Below are positions 9,986 through 20,915 of a DNA stretch of 64,000 nt, one piece after another. The position numbers were made by a program, and so were the translations under genes. The notes beneath the pieces were generated by a model. The model ran no database searches. It was not told the origin of the DNA and was given only the letters and a program-made list of their open reading frames with translations. Location of the stretch: NCBI RefSeq assembly GCF_963583255.1, contig NC_084814.1, forward strand, positions 20,786,262-20,850,261, in the 5' to 3' direction. Each line of letters starts with the position of its first letter. Within the stretch, counting starts at the first letter, position 1. Source of the DNA: Pyrus communis (Eukaryota > Streptophyta > Magnoliopsida > Rosales > Rosaceae).

Positions 9986-10640
9986 GCTTAATATATATAG
10001 ATATATATATATATATATATATATATAGATATATAATTATCACACCCCAAAGCTCAATTTCAATGTTCAAGCTCAAATTTGTTCTCCATAGTTCATTTTT
10101 CTAATCACATTGTACGAGGAACTTGATGTTATAAAGTGTAAGAAATTTTTCAATTTGACCAAAGTGAGACAAATATAAATAAAAGTTCTACTCCAACAGA
10201 GGGATGTAAATTCTTATAATAAAATAAATATTATTGGACCGGGATGGGCTAAAATGCCTAGTTTGCTCATTGTTGATTAGCCAATATTATTTCTTCTTGT
10301 AAATTATTTGAGTAATGCTACGGAAGCTAAATTTATAGATAAAGTTTTAGAAACTAAATGACATGAAAGTTGTCAATTGGTTTTTTACCTAAGCGTGGGT
10401 AAACATGCTTATGGGAGAATAAAATCCGGTTTCGACTCATGGGCCAATACCAATCATCCAAAGATGGTGTTGTGCAAGATAAATTGTGAGGAAAGCCCAC
10501 AAGAAATATATAGACGCAAGAGAGACATGTCTAGATAACTACCTCCACTACGGAGGATCACTAAGGAAGAGGGAGAAGAAGACAGGTCGTGGTAATTGTT
10601 TCCCAAGCATGTAGTCCTATAACTATGGAGAGAAGCCACA
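9986..10640. other. AT-rich spacer with (AT)n
   Basis: An AT-dinucleotide tract spans about 9990-10036. The rest is AT-rich sequence in which I see no gene. The right end may be the decayed LTR of the gypsy relic that follows. Confidence 0.5.
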
Positions 10641-12985
10641 GAGCACGGTACGTAATTAGAATCCAGAGACTAACTTGAGCGTCAGAGTATCTCTTGCAGG
10701 TACCTCGCCCAGGCAAGCTACGGAGAAAGACTTCTCGGGGACACCTCTAAAGAAGGATTTGGCGAACGTGAGGATTGCAGTCAACAAATATGTGGAGTTA
10801 TATCTTCCTGTAGGAAATTGCGCTCCAACAGTTGGTATTGTTTGTGGGAACCGAAACAAAATCAAGCTACAAACATGACTGGATCCACACAAAAAGTTCT
10901 GAATCCCTTCGGAGACGCAGGGACTCGATCGGTGTATGCGAGGTCTCAATCCCAAAATAGTGAACCCAGTCTCGCCATGGAACAATTTAGAAGGCTAACG
11001 AGGGAATTACGTGAAACAAAAAAGACAACAGAGGAGGCGTTAAAGAAGGTTGAAGCGATAAACGCAGTGGAAGATGTGACTGACACCAAGAGACAGCGTG
11101 CAGAAGAGGAAGATAAGAAGGGCAGCTCTAGTAGTGCGTCATCCAACAACCGTGTTGAGGTGACGAAAAATAAGGGTGAAGAGGATCATAAAGGAAAATG
11201 ATCGAAAAAGGTAAATGATGTTGATTTGTGAGAACAAATTGAGAAGATTGTGAAGGGATACAAAACACAGACCCCGTCGGAACTTACCTTACAAGCGGCT
11301 AGAGGGATTCGCAAAATCACCGTTTAGAAAAGACATCCTGAAAGCTAAAAAGCCTGCCAAGTTCACCCAACCAAAGTTTAGGCTATTTGAAGGCACGACT
11401 GATCCCGTCAAGCACATTTACCACTTCCAACAGTAGATAGCGCTTAAAGGATACGACGAGGCCCTCATGTACAAGTTGTTCCCCTCAAGTCTTTCTGGAT
11501 CATCTTTAACTTGGTTCAGACAACTGAAACCGAGGTCTATCGGAAGTTCCACGGAGCTTTGTGAAGCATTCATATCTCAATATGTCTGCAATTGGAGGCC
11601 AAGAAAAGATGTTACGATCTTGTTCAGCACCAAACAAAATGTTGGCGTAAGCCTTAAAAGCTACATGGCTAGGTTCACGGAAGAGATGTCCACCCTAAAA
11701 GAATATGATTTTCACACTGCATCTTTGGTGTTCTGAGAAGGGGTGTTACCCATAACGAAGATGCGTAGGTCATTAATCGAAAGTCCACCACTAGACATGA
11801 GGGAGGTGATGGCCCGAGCTGATAGAATCATCAAACTAAAGGAAGAGGAACTTATCCAGTCAAAGCGGGCCACATGCACTATTGCTGCATCTCTAGCGGG
11901 CACTATCATGCATGCCTTGAAACCCATGACTCAACCGAAGGAAGAAGGAAGATTCTCACGTGATCCGAAAGATGGGTTTAATGAAAGATCCAGATCTGAT
12001 CGCCCACACACCAAGCTGACAGTGAGCCTGGGCAAAATTTTCCATGAGAACAAGGGAAAAAGAATCTTTCGTGTACTAGCATTGATTCGAACGCCGCTAA
12101 AAAGGCGAGATAGGAACAAGATGTGTGCTCATCACAACGACTTTGGTCATGCCACCAATGATTGTCCAAGCCTAAGGAACCAAATGGAAGCTATGCTGAA
12201 GATGAGGATGCTGTCACAGTACCGCGTAGAATCAAAATACAAATGTAAGAATGACAGAGGACTTAAAGCAATAACAGGAAACATCGGGGTCAATGAGAGG
12301 TTGTTGGATATCAATGTCATACATGGTGGACCCCAACCGCTTGAGGGACGCAAAACACGCTCTCGGTTGCAAAGACAAAAAACCAAGAAGTCTAGACGCA
12401 TGCACAACATAACATCAACCACTGAAGCGTCTTAAGCATTAGAGAATCTTAAAGTAATCTTCTTTAGCCAAAAAGACCTCGAAGGAATTCAATTCCCTTA
12501 TAATGATGCACTGGTCGTGACGCTACGTGTTGCCAATTCAACAGTGAAAAAGGATAATGATTGATGGGGGGAAGCAACATAGACGTTCTATTTTAGAGCA
12601 CATTTAGAAGGATGAAATTAGACAAGAAAGAGATAAGGCCAAATCCAACTCCCATTTATGCGTTTGAAGGAACGAAAGTCCGGCCTATTGGAGACGTGAC
12701 TCTTCCCATCACTACAGCAAGTAAGACTCTTTTCGTCATTTTTGTCATCATCGACGCACCAAGTGCGTATAATTCCATTATGGGAAGGGATTGGATCCAT
12801 TGAATAGAAGAGGAAGCGTCAACCAGATGTCAAGTAATAAGGTGTTTGTCGACGGATGGTCAAACGACAATCGACTTCAAAGGGGATCAGCTAGAGGCTA
12901 GAAAGTGCTACATCGTGGCAACAAACATTAAGACAACTAAGGAAGTGCAATAGAGCTCGGACTTGCATGAGAATAAACCATTATA
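10641..12985 (+). pseudogene. Decayed Ty3/gypsy gag-protease relic
   Basis: Consecutive frames on the plus strand match a plant gypsy polyprotein in order. First comes a degraded primer-site-like string near 10830-10855 (GTTTGTGGGAACC). A charged N-terminal gag region follows (10870-11201), then the gag core (11467-11736, LSGSSLTWFRQLKPRS, YMARFTEEMS). Next is the gag C-terminus with a knuckle-like CAHHNDFGHATNDC (11743-12435), then protease flanks (12440-12560 NDALVVTLRVAN; 12612-12803 DAPSAYNSIMGRDWIH). The protease active-site stretch between the last two is broken. Stops and frame changes occur at about 11201, 11340, 11437, 11736, 12435 and 12565. No RT remains and no LTR pair is visible. 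Confidence 0.8.
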
Positions 12986-13137
12986 ACAATTAGCGGATGA
13001 CCCACCACAATTAGAGGATAAACCATTATAACAATTAGCGGGACATAATTATCAATCATAGCATCACCACCGTCACGATCGTCGTGATGATCATGATCAA
13101 GTGAGGTTACGGGACGGCTGTGATCATGGTTTCCAAG

Positions 13138-13602
13138 CATTTTATCCATCTCCAAGAAAGGAAAACAGTCGTGGGGCCCAGTTGTGAGGAAGGGATGGTG
13201 AGGAGAGGCAGCATCATAGAGGCTTCTGTTGAGTGTAGCAAACATGAGTGCTCTAAGCCACGTCGTACTTGATTTCGGAAGTGTGGCTAAGAAGTACATG
13301 GGCAACGACCCACGGGCGGCGCTGGTAGAACTTCCGCTTGTTTGGAATAAGTTGAAATGGTGTTGAAACTGCACGGCTGCTTTTAAGGCATAGGTAGGGG
13401 TTAGCCAGAACCCTTTGTACTGAACCAAGTGTTCAGTGATCCAACCCTTCTCTTTCGGAAGATTTGGCAGCATTTCTCTACATATTTCGGCATCAATTTT
13501 CCGGTAGGCTTCCCCGTCTTCCTTCTCCTCAATATAATCGGTTTTAGGAACAATAGGTTGGGACGTCGAAGCTGAAGACATTTGGGGGATAATGCAGGAC
13601 AT
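13138..13602 (-). pseudogene. Cytosolic sulfotransferase N-terminal fragment, copy B (best preserved)
   Basis: An open frame of about 155 codons reads as the N-terminus of a plant cytosolic sulfotransferase. It has a Ser/Thr-rich leader, LPKEKGWITEHLVQYKGFWL (about residues 48-67), the PAPS 5'-phosphosulfate loop at about 108-119 with one change (LPKSSTTWLRAL; the usual PKSG glycine is serine), and HDCFPFLEMDK at 144-154. Sulfotransferases move sulfate from PAPS to hydroxyl groups of small molecules in the cytosol. Homology ends near 13138, beside the gypsy relic, and the frame then runs into a low-complexity His/Asp tail. The catalytic and 3'-phosphate regions are missing, so I call it a truncated pseudogene. 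The ATG at 13581 is an alternative start. Confidence 0.75.
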
Positions 13603-13619
13603 CCAGGTTTAGAAGCCTT

Positions 13620-13697
13620 ACATATTCTCTAATATATACCTAGTGATTATAATATAAGTAATGACGTGATTAATTAAAATATAAAAATAATGCTACG

Positions 13698-13736
<39 letters not shown>

Positions 13737-13870
13737 TCTAATCCATGGCCACAAGTGGTGATTAAAATATTAAAAAAATGCTACGGTGATATATATATAT
13801 ATATATATTCTCTAATAAATAGCCACAAGTAATGATTAAAATATAAAAATAATATTACAGTAACTAAATT
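13620..13870. repeat. Diverged tandem repeat containing (AT)n
   Basis: A unit of about 90-100 bp (GATTAAAATAT..AAAAATGCTACGGTGATATAT..TTCTCTAAT) occurs about twice and then partially. Each full unit carries an (AT)n run (about 13702-13733 and 13788-13808). Confidence 0.7.
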
Positions 13871-16272
13871 TGTATATAAAATTTGTAAATTAAATTATGT
13901 GTCATTAAGATGAATAAGTATGTAAATAATAACTCAATCATCAACTCTCATATCATTTAATTTACAAAATTTGTATACAAATTTAGTTTCTCTAACATTA
14001 TACAAAATATAAAAGTCTAGCCGGACTACGTTTATATGGAAAGAAAAAGGTCATCAAATCAAATAATTCGGATCTTCCAAATTTTATCCAACGGTAAAAA
14101 ATTATTAGAGTTTTTAAGAGATAAAAATAGATGAACCGATGAACCGTTAAATGAAATTTGAAATGTTTGTATCATTTGGTTTTATGATTTAATGGAAGAG
14201 ATCTAGAAATGATCTGTTTCCCGTTTATATGGCTTTAATTGCCATCATTTTTGGGTCCCACTATTAATATAATTTAAAGAAGAATGGTAGACGGACTGGC
14301 CTACCTTTATTATTGGGTCCCAGTCCAACTATAAATATAATTTAAAAAATAATAATTTTTAAACGATATTTCTCTCTCGTCTTCTATTCCTCACCCACTC
14401 TACTCCCCACCTTCTCTCCATGCAGATGAAACTCAGAAAGTAGTAAAAAATTTCTGGTTCCTTCCATCGCTCAGTATTTCTGGCTCAAGCGTCTCAGCGT
14501 CTCCAAATACAGCAGCAATGTTTTCCATCCAAGAAATCAAATTTAATGTGGTATGACACAGAATAGTATCTCTCTCCGTTTCTGCCAAATTTGACAAGAA
14601 CTTCAAATATTTTTTAATTCATCCAAATCGGGTAAAGAGAGTTTGTAAAATTTGTAATACATAACATATTAAAGCCTCTGTTATTTCTTCCCCTTGTCAT
14701 TTACATTTTCTTTGAATTTTACATTTTGGGTTGTAGGAAATGAACAGATATGGATGTTCGTCCCCAATTCCTTGAAAGAAATAGAAAATATACATATGCA
14801 AGCTCCTCACAAAAAAAAAAAAAGGGATTCGCCATGCGTAAAACATCCATTCTAAATATGTAACGAAAGCACATACGTCAAGTGAATGTTCTTACTATAT
14901 TCATTTAATCCAATGATGCATCAAATATAAAAATTAAATTATACCTCTACTTTGTAACGTTTTGATTTTGTTTCATCTGCAGCTAAACAAAAATTTCGAC
15001 AGTTCCCAGTATAATTATGTGAAAAACCAGATAGCAACACCATGTAAAAGTCATATTGGGTATCCACACCCACACCTATCAATTTACACATAAATTTGAA
15101 CTTTGAATTACTTGGGTTTCAAATATATATATTTGCACAAAAATTTGAAAAAAGATGAATAAATTAAAACAAAGTAATATCTACTGGCAATTGAGACTGA
15201 CCCAAACCTATTATCAAGGTCTGCTATACGAAATAGAGACGGGCCGTGAAGAGAACTGTGCAGTATCGACAAAGTCTAGAACAACCTAGAAATTTACCAA
15301 AGTCAAATTTACAGCCGAAGAAGCAATTATTTACTGAATTACAAAGAAAAATCTTCACAAAATAGTGTCTAGTTTTACAAATAAATGAAACCCAAATTAA
15401 ATTTCTTGATAGATTAACTAATTAAGAAAAAACGTACGAATCCTACCATAAAAAAGATGTAAACTTTTGCATTGGCAAATGATTCATAATCTAAAAATGA
15501 TATCTTAAACATAATACATTAATCCAAGTCAAAAGTTCCCAAATTTAAATCAACCAATACGAACAAAATATAAAACATGATTCATTGTTACTCTTTGCAT
15601 TTTAAATCGCATGGTGTTTCCCAATATACTATTGTCTTAACATTTCATATACTCATGCAATAGATAAAAAATGATACCATGCTAAAATTACTTGGATTGC
15701 TTTATCACGGTTTAAGGAAGCAACCCCGAATCATAGTATCTACATATTTTTTCAGATTATCTAAAACACACTTAAGAAAAACCATCACTTCTCCAATGAA
15801 GCCATGTGAGGTGAACACCTGAATCGACAATAAAGAAACAAAGAAATCAATCTTCGAACACCAAACAAAGATTCAAACCCAGAGCTGTGTAATTCAACAA
15901 AAAAATTGACAGAATCGATTGAAGAAAGTGCGAAAATTATTAAACCTGATCTTCTGGATGTGATGCGGTAGGGAGAAATCACATCAACCAGCAACCATTC
16001 ATGCATCCATAATCTTCCAATACGCAAGAAATCGAAATAAAAATGGAGCTCCGAAAATCACACGAAACATAATTTAAAGTTGTGAATCAACATAGCACAG
16101 AATTCTGCATAGATCTGCTTGTCTAATAACAAATCAAATTGACAGTAGCAATTCTTTGTTCTACGTTCTTCCGATGATGATCGGGCAATACTGTTGTTAA
16201 TGTAGATAAAGGTAAAGGACACAAACCTATAACAACTAATTCAAATATATCCCTTTCAATATATAGACTAAT
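13871..16272. other. Intergenic AT-rich DNA, no gene seen
   Basis: No ORF with recognisable similarity. About 14060-14225 resembles the ATCCAACGG-containing foldback repeats seen elsewhere. A pyrimidine-rich stretch lies near 14370-14420. The ORF at 15785-16027 on the minus strand has no features. Confidence 0.5.
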
Positions 16273-16455
16273 TCAAAGATCTGCTCTTCCTGGATATATA
16301 GGGAAAGGAATAACATCTCTAATGTTGTCAATACCAGTAGCAAACAGAACCATCCTTTCAAATCCTAAACCAAAACCACAATGTTTGACAGCCCCGAAGC
16401 ACAACAAGTCAATGTACCACTCATATGGCTCAGCAGCAAAGATAAAATCCTTTGC
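16273..16455 (-). pseudogene. Asparaginyl-tRNA synthetase C-terminal fragment
   Basis: The minus strand encodes the last 55-60 residues of a class II asparagine-tRNA ligase: [18 protein letters not shown], then the motif 3 region [15 protein letters not shown] with its ATP-binding arginine, then [19 protein letters not shown] and a stop. Upstream residues do not continue the family, so motifs 1 and 2 are absent. WYIDLLCFG departs from the usual WYLDLRRFG. Either it is a captured or retro-copied fragment, or one exon of a gene whose remainder has decayed. It cannot make an enzyme alone. Confidence 0.8.
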
Positions 16456-16499
16456 AACACATAAATGGAAACACCAAGTCATCCAACACCATCCAAAAC

Positions 16500-16955
16500 C
16501 ATAAAACAACGTAGCAAAGACACCAAAATTAAAAAATAAATAAATCCCACATATTCGACTTTCACACTATAGAAAACACAACTTTCACAATATTAAAAAG
16601 TACAATTTGTTGCAGAAAATGCGCAAAGGAAAAAACCGAAATTATTTACCTTGAACATAATTGGCTTCCAAGCTTGTACACAGAAGCCCCAAAAAATGAA
16701 GAGCAAAGTGACCTGAAACAAAACACAGAAGCAAATCATACAACCAAATAACATATCTAAGGATATAAACAAAACACCCAAAATTACAAAAACTAAATTC
16801 CAAAAAACGTAGAGCAACGCGTTCTGAAACGAAAAACACAAACAAATCATCAACCCAGACAACAGATCTAATGATATAAAGAAAATACCTAGAATAAGAA
16901 GAAAAAAAATCATCCACAAATCCCACCTCAACATGGAAAACTACTAGAAAAAATC

Positions 16956-16988
<33 letters not shown>

Positions 16989-17030
16989 GTCAAAAAATAC
17001 TCACCAATAAACGATGGTGGACCTTGGAGG
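16500..17030. repeat. Diverged tandem duplication and poly-A
   Basis: Two diverged units of about 115 bp (GAGCAA..TGAAAC.AAA..CACA, near 16690-16910) follow each other and end at a poly-A run of about 27 bases (16961-16988). Minus-strand ORFs here are hydrophobic, compositional and not credible. Confidence 0.5.
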
Positions 17031-17033
17031 TAA

Positions 17034-17525
17034 GGCCATATCCAACTGAAGGCTGGCCAAATGACTCATTTTAGCCATGTCATAAAAAATCGTCTCCAAC
17101 CAAAGGCCAAAGGGTCATAGGGCCAAATATAAGGGCCAAATATAATTTATTATTTAAATTTAAATGCTACAACTTAAATTTAAAAACTACAACTTAAATT
17201 TAAAAACTATAAATTAAATTTAAAAACTACAAATTAAATTCATAAAAAATAAAATAAAATTTGGCCCAAAAAAGATTTTGAATCCAACAGTAACTAGCCG
17301 TTGTATTTGAAATTTTGCCCTACTATTCCTGTCGGATATAACCAACAGGAATAATGAAAATTTTGGCCCAGGCCGGGGCTGGCTGCTTTGGGCCAGCCGG
17401 TTGGCCCTTTGGCCCTTTTTTGTCTAGTGGGGCCCACAAGCCCTTTGGCCTAGCCCTCGGTTGGAGGCAGTTTTCGGGCTATTTTTGACCTTTTGGCCCT
17501 CTAGACCCTTCGGTTGGAGATGGCC
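17034..17525. mobile_element. Tourist/PIF-Harbinger-like MITE, 492 bp
   Basis: Terminal inverted repeats read GGCCATaTCCAACtGAAGG on the left and the complement of CCTTCGGTTGGAGATGGCC on the right. The trinucleotide TAA lies on both sides (17031-17033 and 17526-17528), the target duplication typical of PIF/Harbinger elements. The interior is rich in GGCC and TTTGGCC and encodes nothing. A longer relative is at 48968-49790. Confidence 0.8.
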
Positions 17526-18975
17526 TAACAAATCCACCCTGATAAAATGGAAAAACCAACCAAGACAAAAATTAATAGAAATAAATTATTGAAATTAACA
17601 CCCAAATTCCAGAAATGAAGAAAAAAAAACCTTAGTATGGAAATTGAAGCTTTACTTGCAGATCAGCAATGGCAAGAAGCTTTACTTGCAGATCTGCAAT
17701 GGCAAACGACATCCAATGGCAGGGTACCTCAAAAGTGAGAGAGACAAAGCTGAGAGATGAGTGAGAGACGCAGAGAGAAGTCGAGATTTGAGAGCGATAG
17801 AAGGAGACTTTTGTGAGAGAGAAAAGTGAATACGGAAGGAAAAGTGGAGAAAATATCGAAGCAGAACCTTTTACTGATGATCGATGCGTGGGCAAGGTGG
17901 GCAAATCTAGAAGATGGAGCGATGATGAACACGTGGGCGAGAAGGGTAAAGCGGCCTTTTTACTGTGTGAAAACGCAAAAAGCTGCAGATAACAAAGCAA
18001 TCGGAGGACATTTTCGCCATTTTACTATTAATGAACAGTAACATTGTGTTTGGGTTTTAGTGTATATAAATGTGTCAATAATCAATGCTAAGCCCACTCT
18101 TCTACTCTTTTAATGTATGTAATTTCATTTGTTAAAAAAAAAAAACAGTCTTGGTCTTTTTCTTTAAAATTATTTTTTTTGGTTAGCTGCACGCTCTGTG
18201 ATATGACATCAACATGGTGAATAATATCATGTTTTGGTTTTTTTCTTTTTAATATTTTAATGTCTCGGTTTTTTTTTTATTAATTTTTTTCTGGGGTAGT
18301 TCCATGCCATATGATATGGCATAAACATGCTGATGCTTAATCGGCTGGTACGAAATATAAATTTTAAATCATCTTTGGATGTTAGTGTTCGAATTCCGAC
18401 GACTAGAAAATTAAAATTCGAATTTTTTATTTGTGTGAAAAAGAAATCGGAATTCTTAATTTATATGAGATGGGCTAGCCGAATGAATTAATAGGGACGG
18501 TCGAATTCAATTTGAATGGTAATTTCGAATATAATATTAAGAATGTAATTAGCAGATGAAACTTCGATCGCTGCGAATATTTTCCATAGCGCAAACGAAA
18601 GACCAACATCTCACATGGCACCATTCCTAACTATAGACAAATTATATTTTCTATACTACAATTTCAGGTGGCTGTACCCCGCACAACTCATATGGTAGGA
18701 TACGTATCCCATGGATGTAACCAAATAATAGTTGTGTATTGAAGACCGGCACTGTATTATCCGTTTTTCAACTTATAATACACTTCCATGACATCAATGT
18801 GTCTTCGTGTTTTGTGAGGAAACGAGTTGAAAGTTTGAAACTCGCATCAGAGAATTGAAAAAACCTTACATGATAAGAATTAGACTATTCTTCTATTGCC
18901 GATTAGTTCACTTCAGATTAACAGAAGTATACATAATATTAACCAAACAGTTCAAAAAAGATCGGTAGAGGACGA
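17526..18975. other. Intergenic DNA, no gene seen
   Basis: A 30-bp unit (GAAGCTTTACTTGCAGATC.GCAATGGCAA) is duplicated in tandem at about 17645-17704. The overlapping ORFs at 17632-18041 have no recognisable similarity. The remainder is AT-rich. Confidence 0.45.
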
Positions 18976-19589
18976 CTTTTGAATTGAACAGTTTCAATGA
19001 GAATTCAACATTGCGCTGCAAGATAATGAAACATATCGGGAAAAAATCCAAAAGGAGGAGTCACTTCAAATGGATCTAGCAATATTGCATGGGCCATTAG
19101 TGTGATTTCTTCGTAATTAAATATCATGATCTTTTTAAAAAGAAAAATCATTTCTAAAGTAGTTGAGTAGAGAGGGTATGTTAAATCAATAACCTGAATT
19201 GCATGCAACATTAATAATGGTGAATGGTGGGGTTTATGACCTAAATGCTAAAGTTACTATATAGCCAAAAGCGATAAGCTTATCTGTTAATAAAATCGAT
19301 CAATAATTCAGTTCAATTAATGCTTATGCAAATGGATTTTCCAAACTGTTTAATTTTAGTTTATTTTACTTTTGCTTATTTCTTTAATATTTTTAATTAA
19401 ATTCGTTTTTCTTATTTTAGATCTTAGAATCAACTTTTTTTTTTTTAACTTTGTTTTAGTAATTAATTAAGATTTGATTTTTGATAAACTATTCATTCAA
19501 TCTCTGTGCAGAACGACCTTGCTTGAGCTGTTATACTACGATTATCTTGTTCTCTTGCAAGTATTTTTAAGTGTTTTTATCTCTACTTT
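18976..19589. repeat. Decayed duplicated block, copy C (segments B and C)
   Basis: It aligns with 9058-9658 over its whole length with small indels, including GTTTCAATGAGAATTC, ATGGATCTAGCAA and GGTGAATGGTGGGG. The sulfotransferase fragment follows it, as in copy A. Confidence 0.8.
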
Positions 19590-20351
19590 TGTAGATGGTG
19601 AAAATCCTATCAGTTCTGTTGATGCTAGCAAACATGAGTGCTCTAAGCCATGTTCTACCTGATTTTAGATATGTGGCCAAGAAGAAAATGTAGGATCCAC
19701 AGGCGGCGGCACAAGTACAATTGCAGTTGGTGCAGAAGCTTTGAGGAAGTTGGAATGGTGTTGAAGCAGCAAGACTACTTTCAAGGCAAAGGCAAGGTTT
19801 CGCCAGAAGCCATGGTATTGAACCAAGTGTTCAGTGGCCTAACCGATCTCTTTCGAAAGTTTTGGCAGTAACTCTACGTACGTAGGTGTTTGGTAGACTT
19901 CCAGGCCTTCCTTCTCTTAATATAATTGGTTCAGGAACAATATTACGGGTAGGGATGACAACAATTCGATTTAAGGACGGAAATGCTATATCCATCATCA
20001 TAAACACGAAAATTAACCATATTCATAACCACAAATTAACCATGGGAGATTGTCCATAACCAACACCAGGTAACATCTTCGTCAAAAATAAAAAAAATTA
20101 TATTCATCCAATTAACGCACTATAATTTAGTAGATACTAATTTCGTCATTAAATAGCTATGTCCAATAGTAAGAAGAAAAAAAAATAACAAACTTGAAAC
20201 ATCTGATATATAAAAGGATTCAATGAATACATTTTGTAGAGTATAGAAATAAGAGTAGTATTGATAAAACATTGATGTTGTTGGCTGTTGATATCTCCCA
20301 TAAACATGATGTTTGGTGCATAATGAATATAGTGTAGGCTTCGGTGAATAC

Positions 20352-20391
<40 letters not shown>

Positions 20392-20680
20392 ATACCAGTT
20401 TGTTGTATATAAATTATATTATATATTAATATATGATATTCGGGTCGGATTTGGAGACAGATACGGATTGGAGATCCCTTTAAACATTCCAAAACCATAA
20501 CCGAATAGAGTTCACGGTTTTTCCCCATATCCATAATATACTTGAATTTTCATACCCAAATTCGTTCTATTTGGGCGGTTATTCATGGTTATCGAATTTA
20601 ACGGTTTGAATTGTCATCCTTGATTACAAGGGCGTGACTTAAAAGAAGAAGATTGGGACGAAGATGAAGACATTTTGTGA
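19590..20680 (-). pseudogene. Cytosolic sulfotransferase N-terminal fragment, copy C, split by a MITE
   Basis: The minus strand encodes YIFFLATYLKSGRTWLRALM followed by FASINRT, the PAPS-loop region with PKSGTTW changed to LKSGRTW. Further N-terminal sequence lies up to 19949. The start of the gene (ATGTCTTCATCTTCGTCC on the minus strand, about 20655-20672) is separated from the rest by a 673-bp hAT-like insertion. Frames are broken. It is a pseudogene sharing its 3' flank with copy A. Confidence 0.7.
19950..20622. mobile_element. hAT-like MITE, 673 bp, inside sulfotransferase copy C
   Basis: The ends are short inverted repeats (TAGGGATGACAA.. and ..TTGTCATCCTTG). They are flanked by 8-bp direct repeats ATTACGGG (19942-19949) and ATTACAAG (20623-20630) that agree at 6 of 8 positions, the length typical of hAT. 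The interior is AT-rich, holds an (AT)n tract (about 20354-20385), and has no transposase. Removing it restores colinearity with copy B. Confidence 0.7.
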
Positions 20681-20915
20681 CGTAACGAGAATAAGAATGA
20701 TCTAGCTAGGTGTTGGTTCATTTTTAATATTAAATTAATTATAATTGTCATTATTTGGTGGTTAGTGGGAAAGTAAGTTTACTTTTCATTATTTGTGGTT
20801 AGTAAGAAATTAAAATGGAGTCTTTAGCCTTTCATCTTTTGTAACTCTTGTAGACTTATCTTTTAACCTTATTTTAAATGCTGACTTCACTAAATTTTTT
20901 TATTTTGTGTTCTTA
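20681..20915. other. Short AT-rich spacer
   Basis: No gene or repeat boundary seen between the start of sulfotransferase copy C and the next block copy. Confidence 0.4.

Noticed and set aside
17632..18041. Overlapping ORFs of 122 and 71 codons on opposite strands
   Set aside because: No similarity, Ser/Phe/Leu-rich composition, and part lies in a 30-bp duplication.
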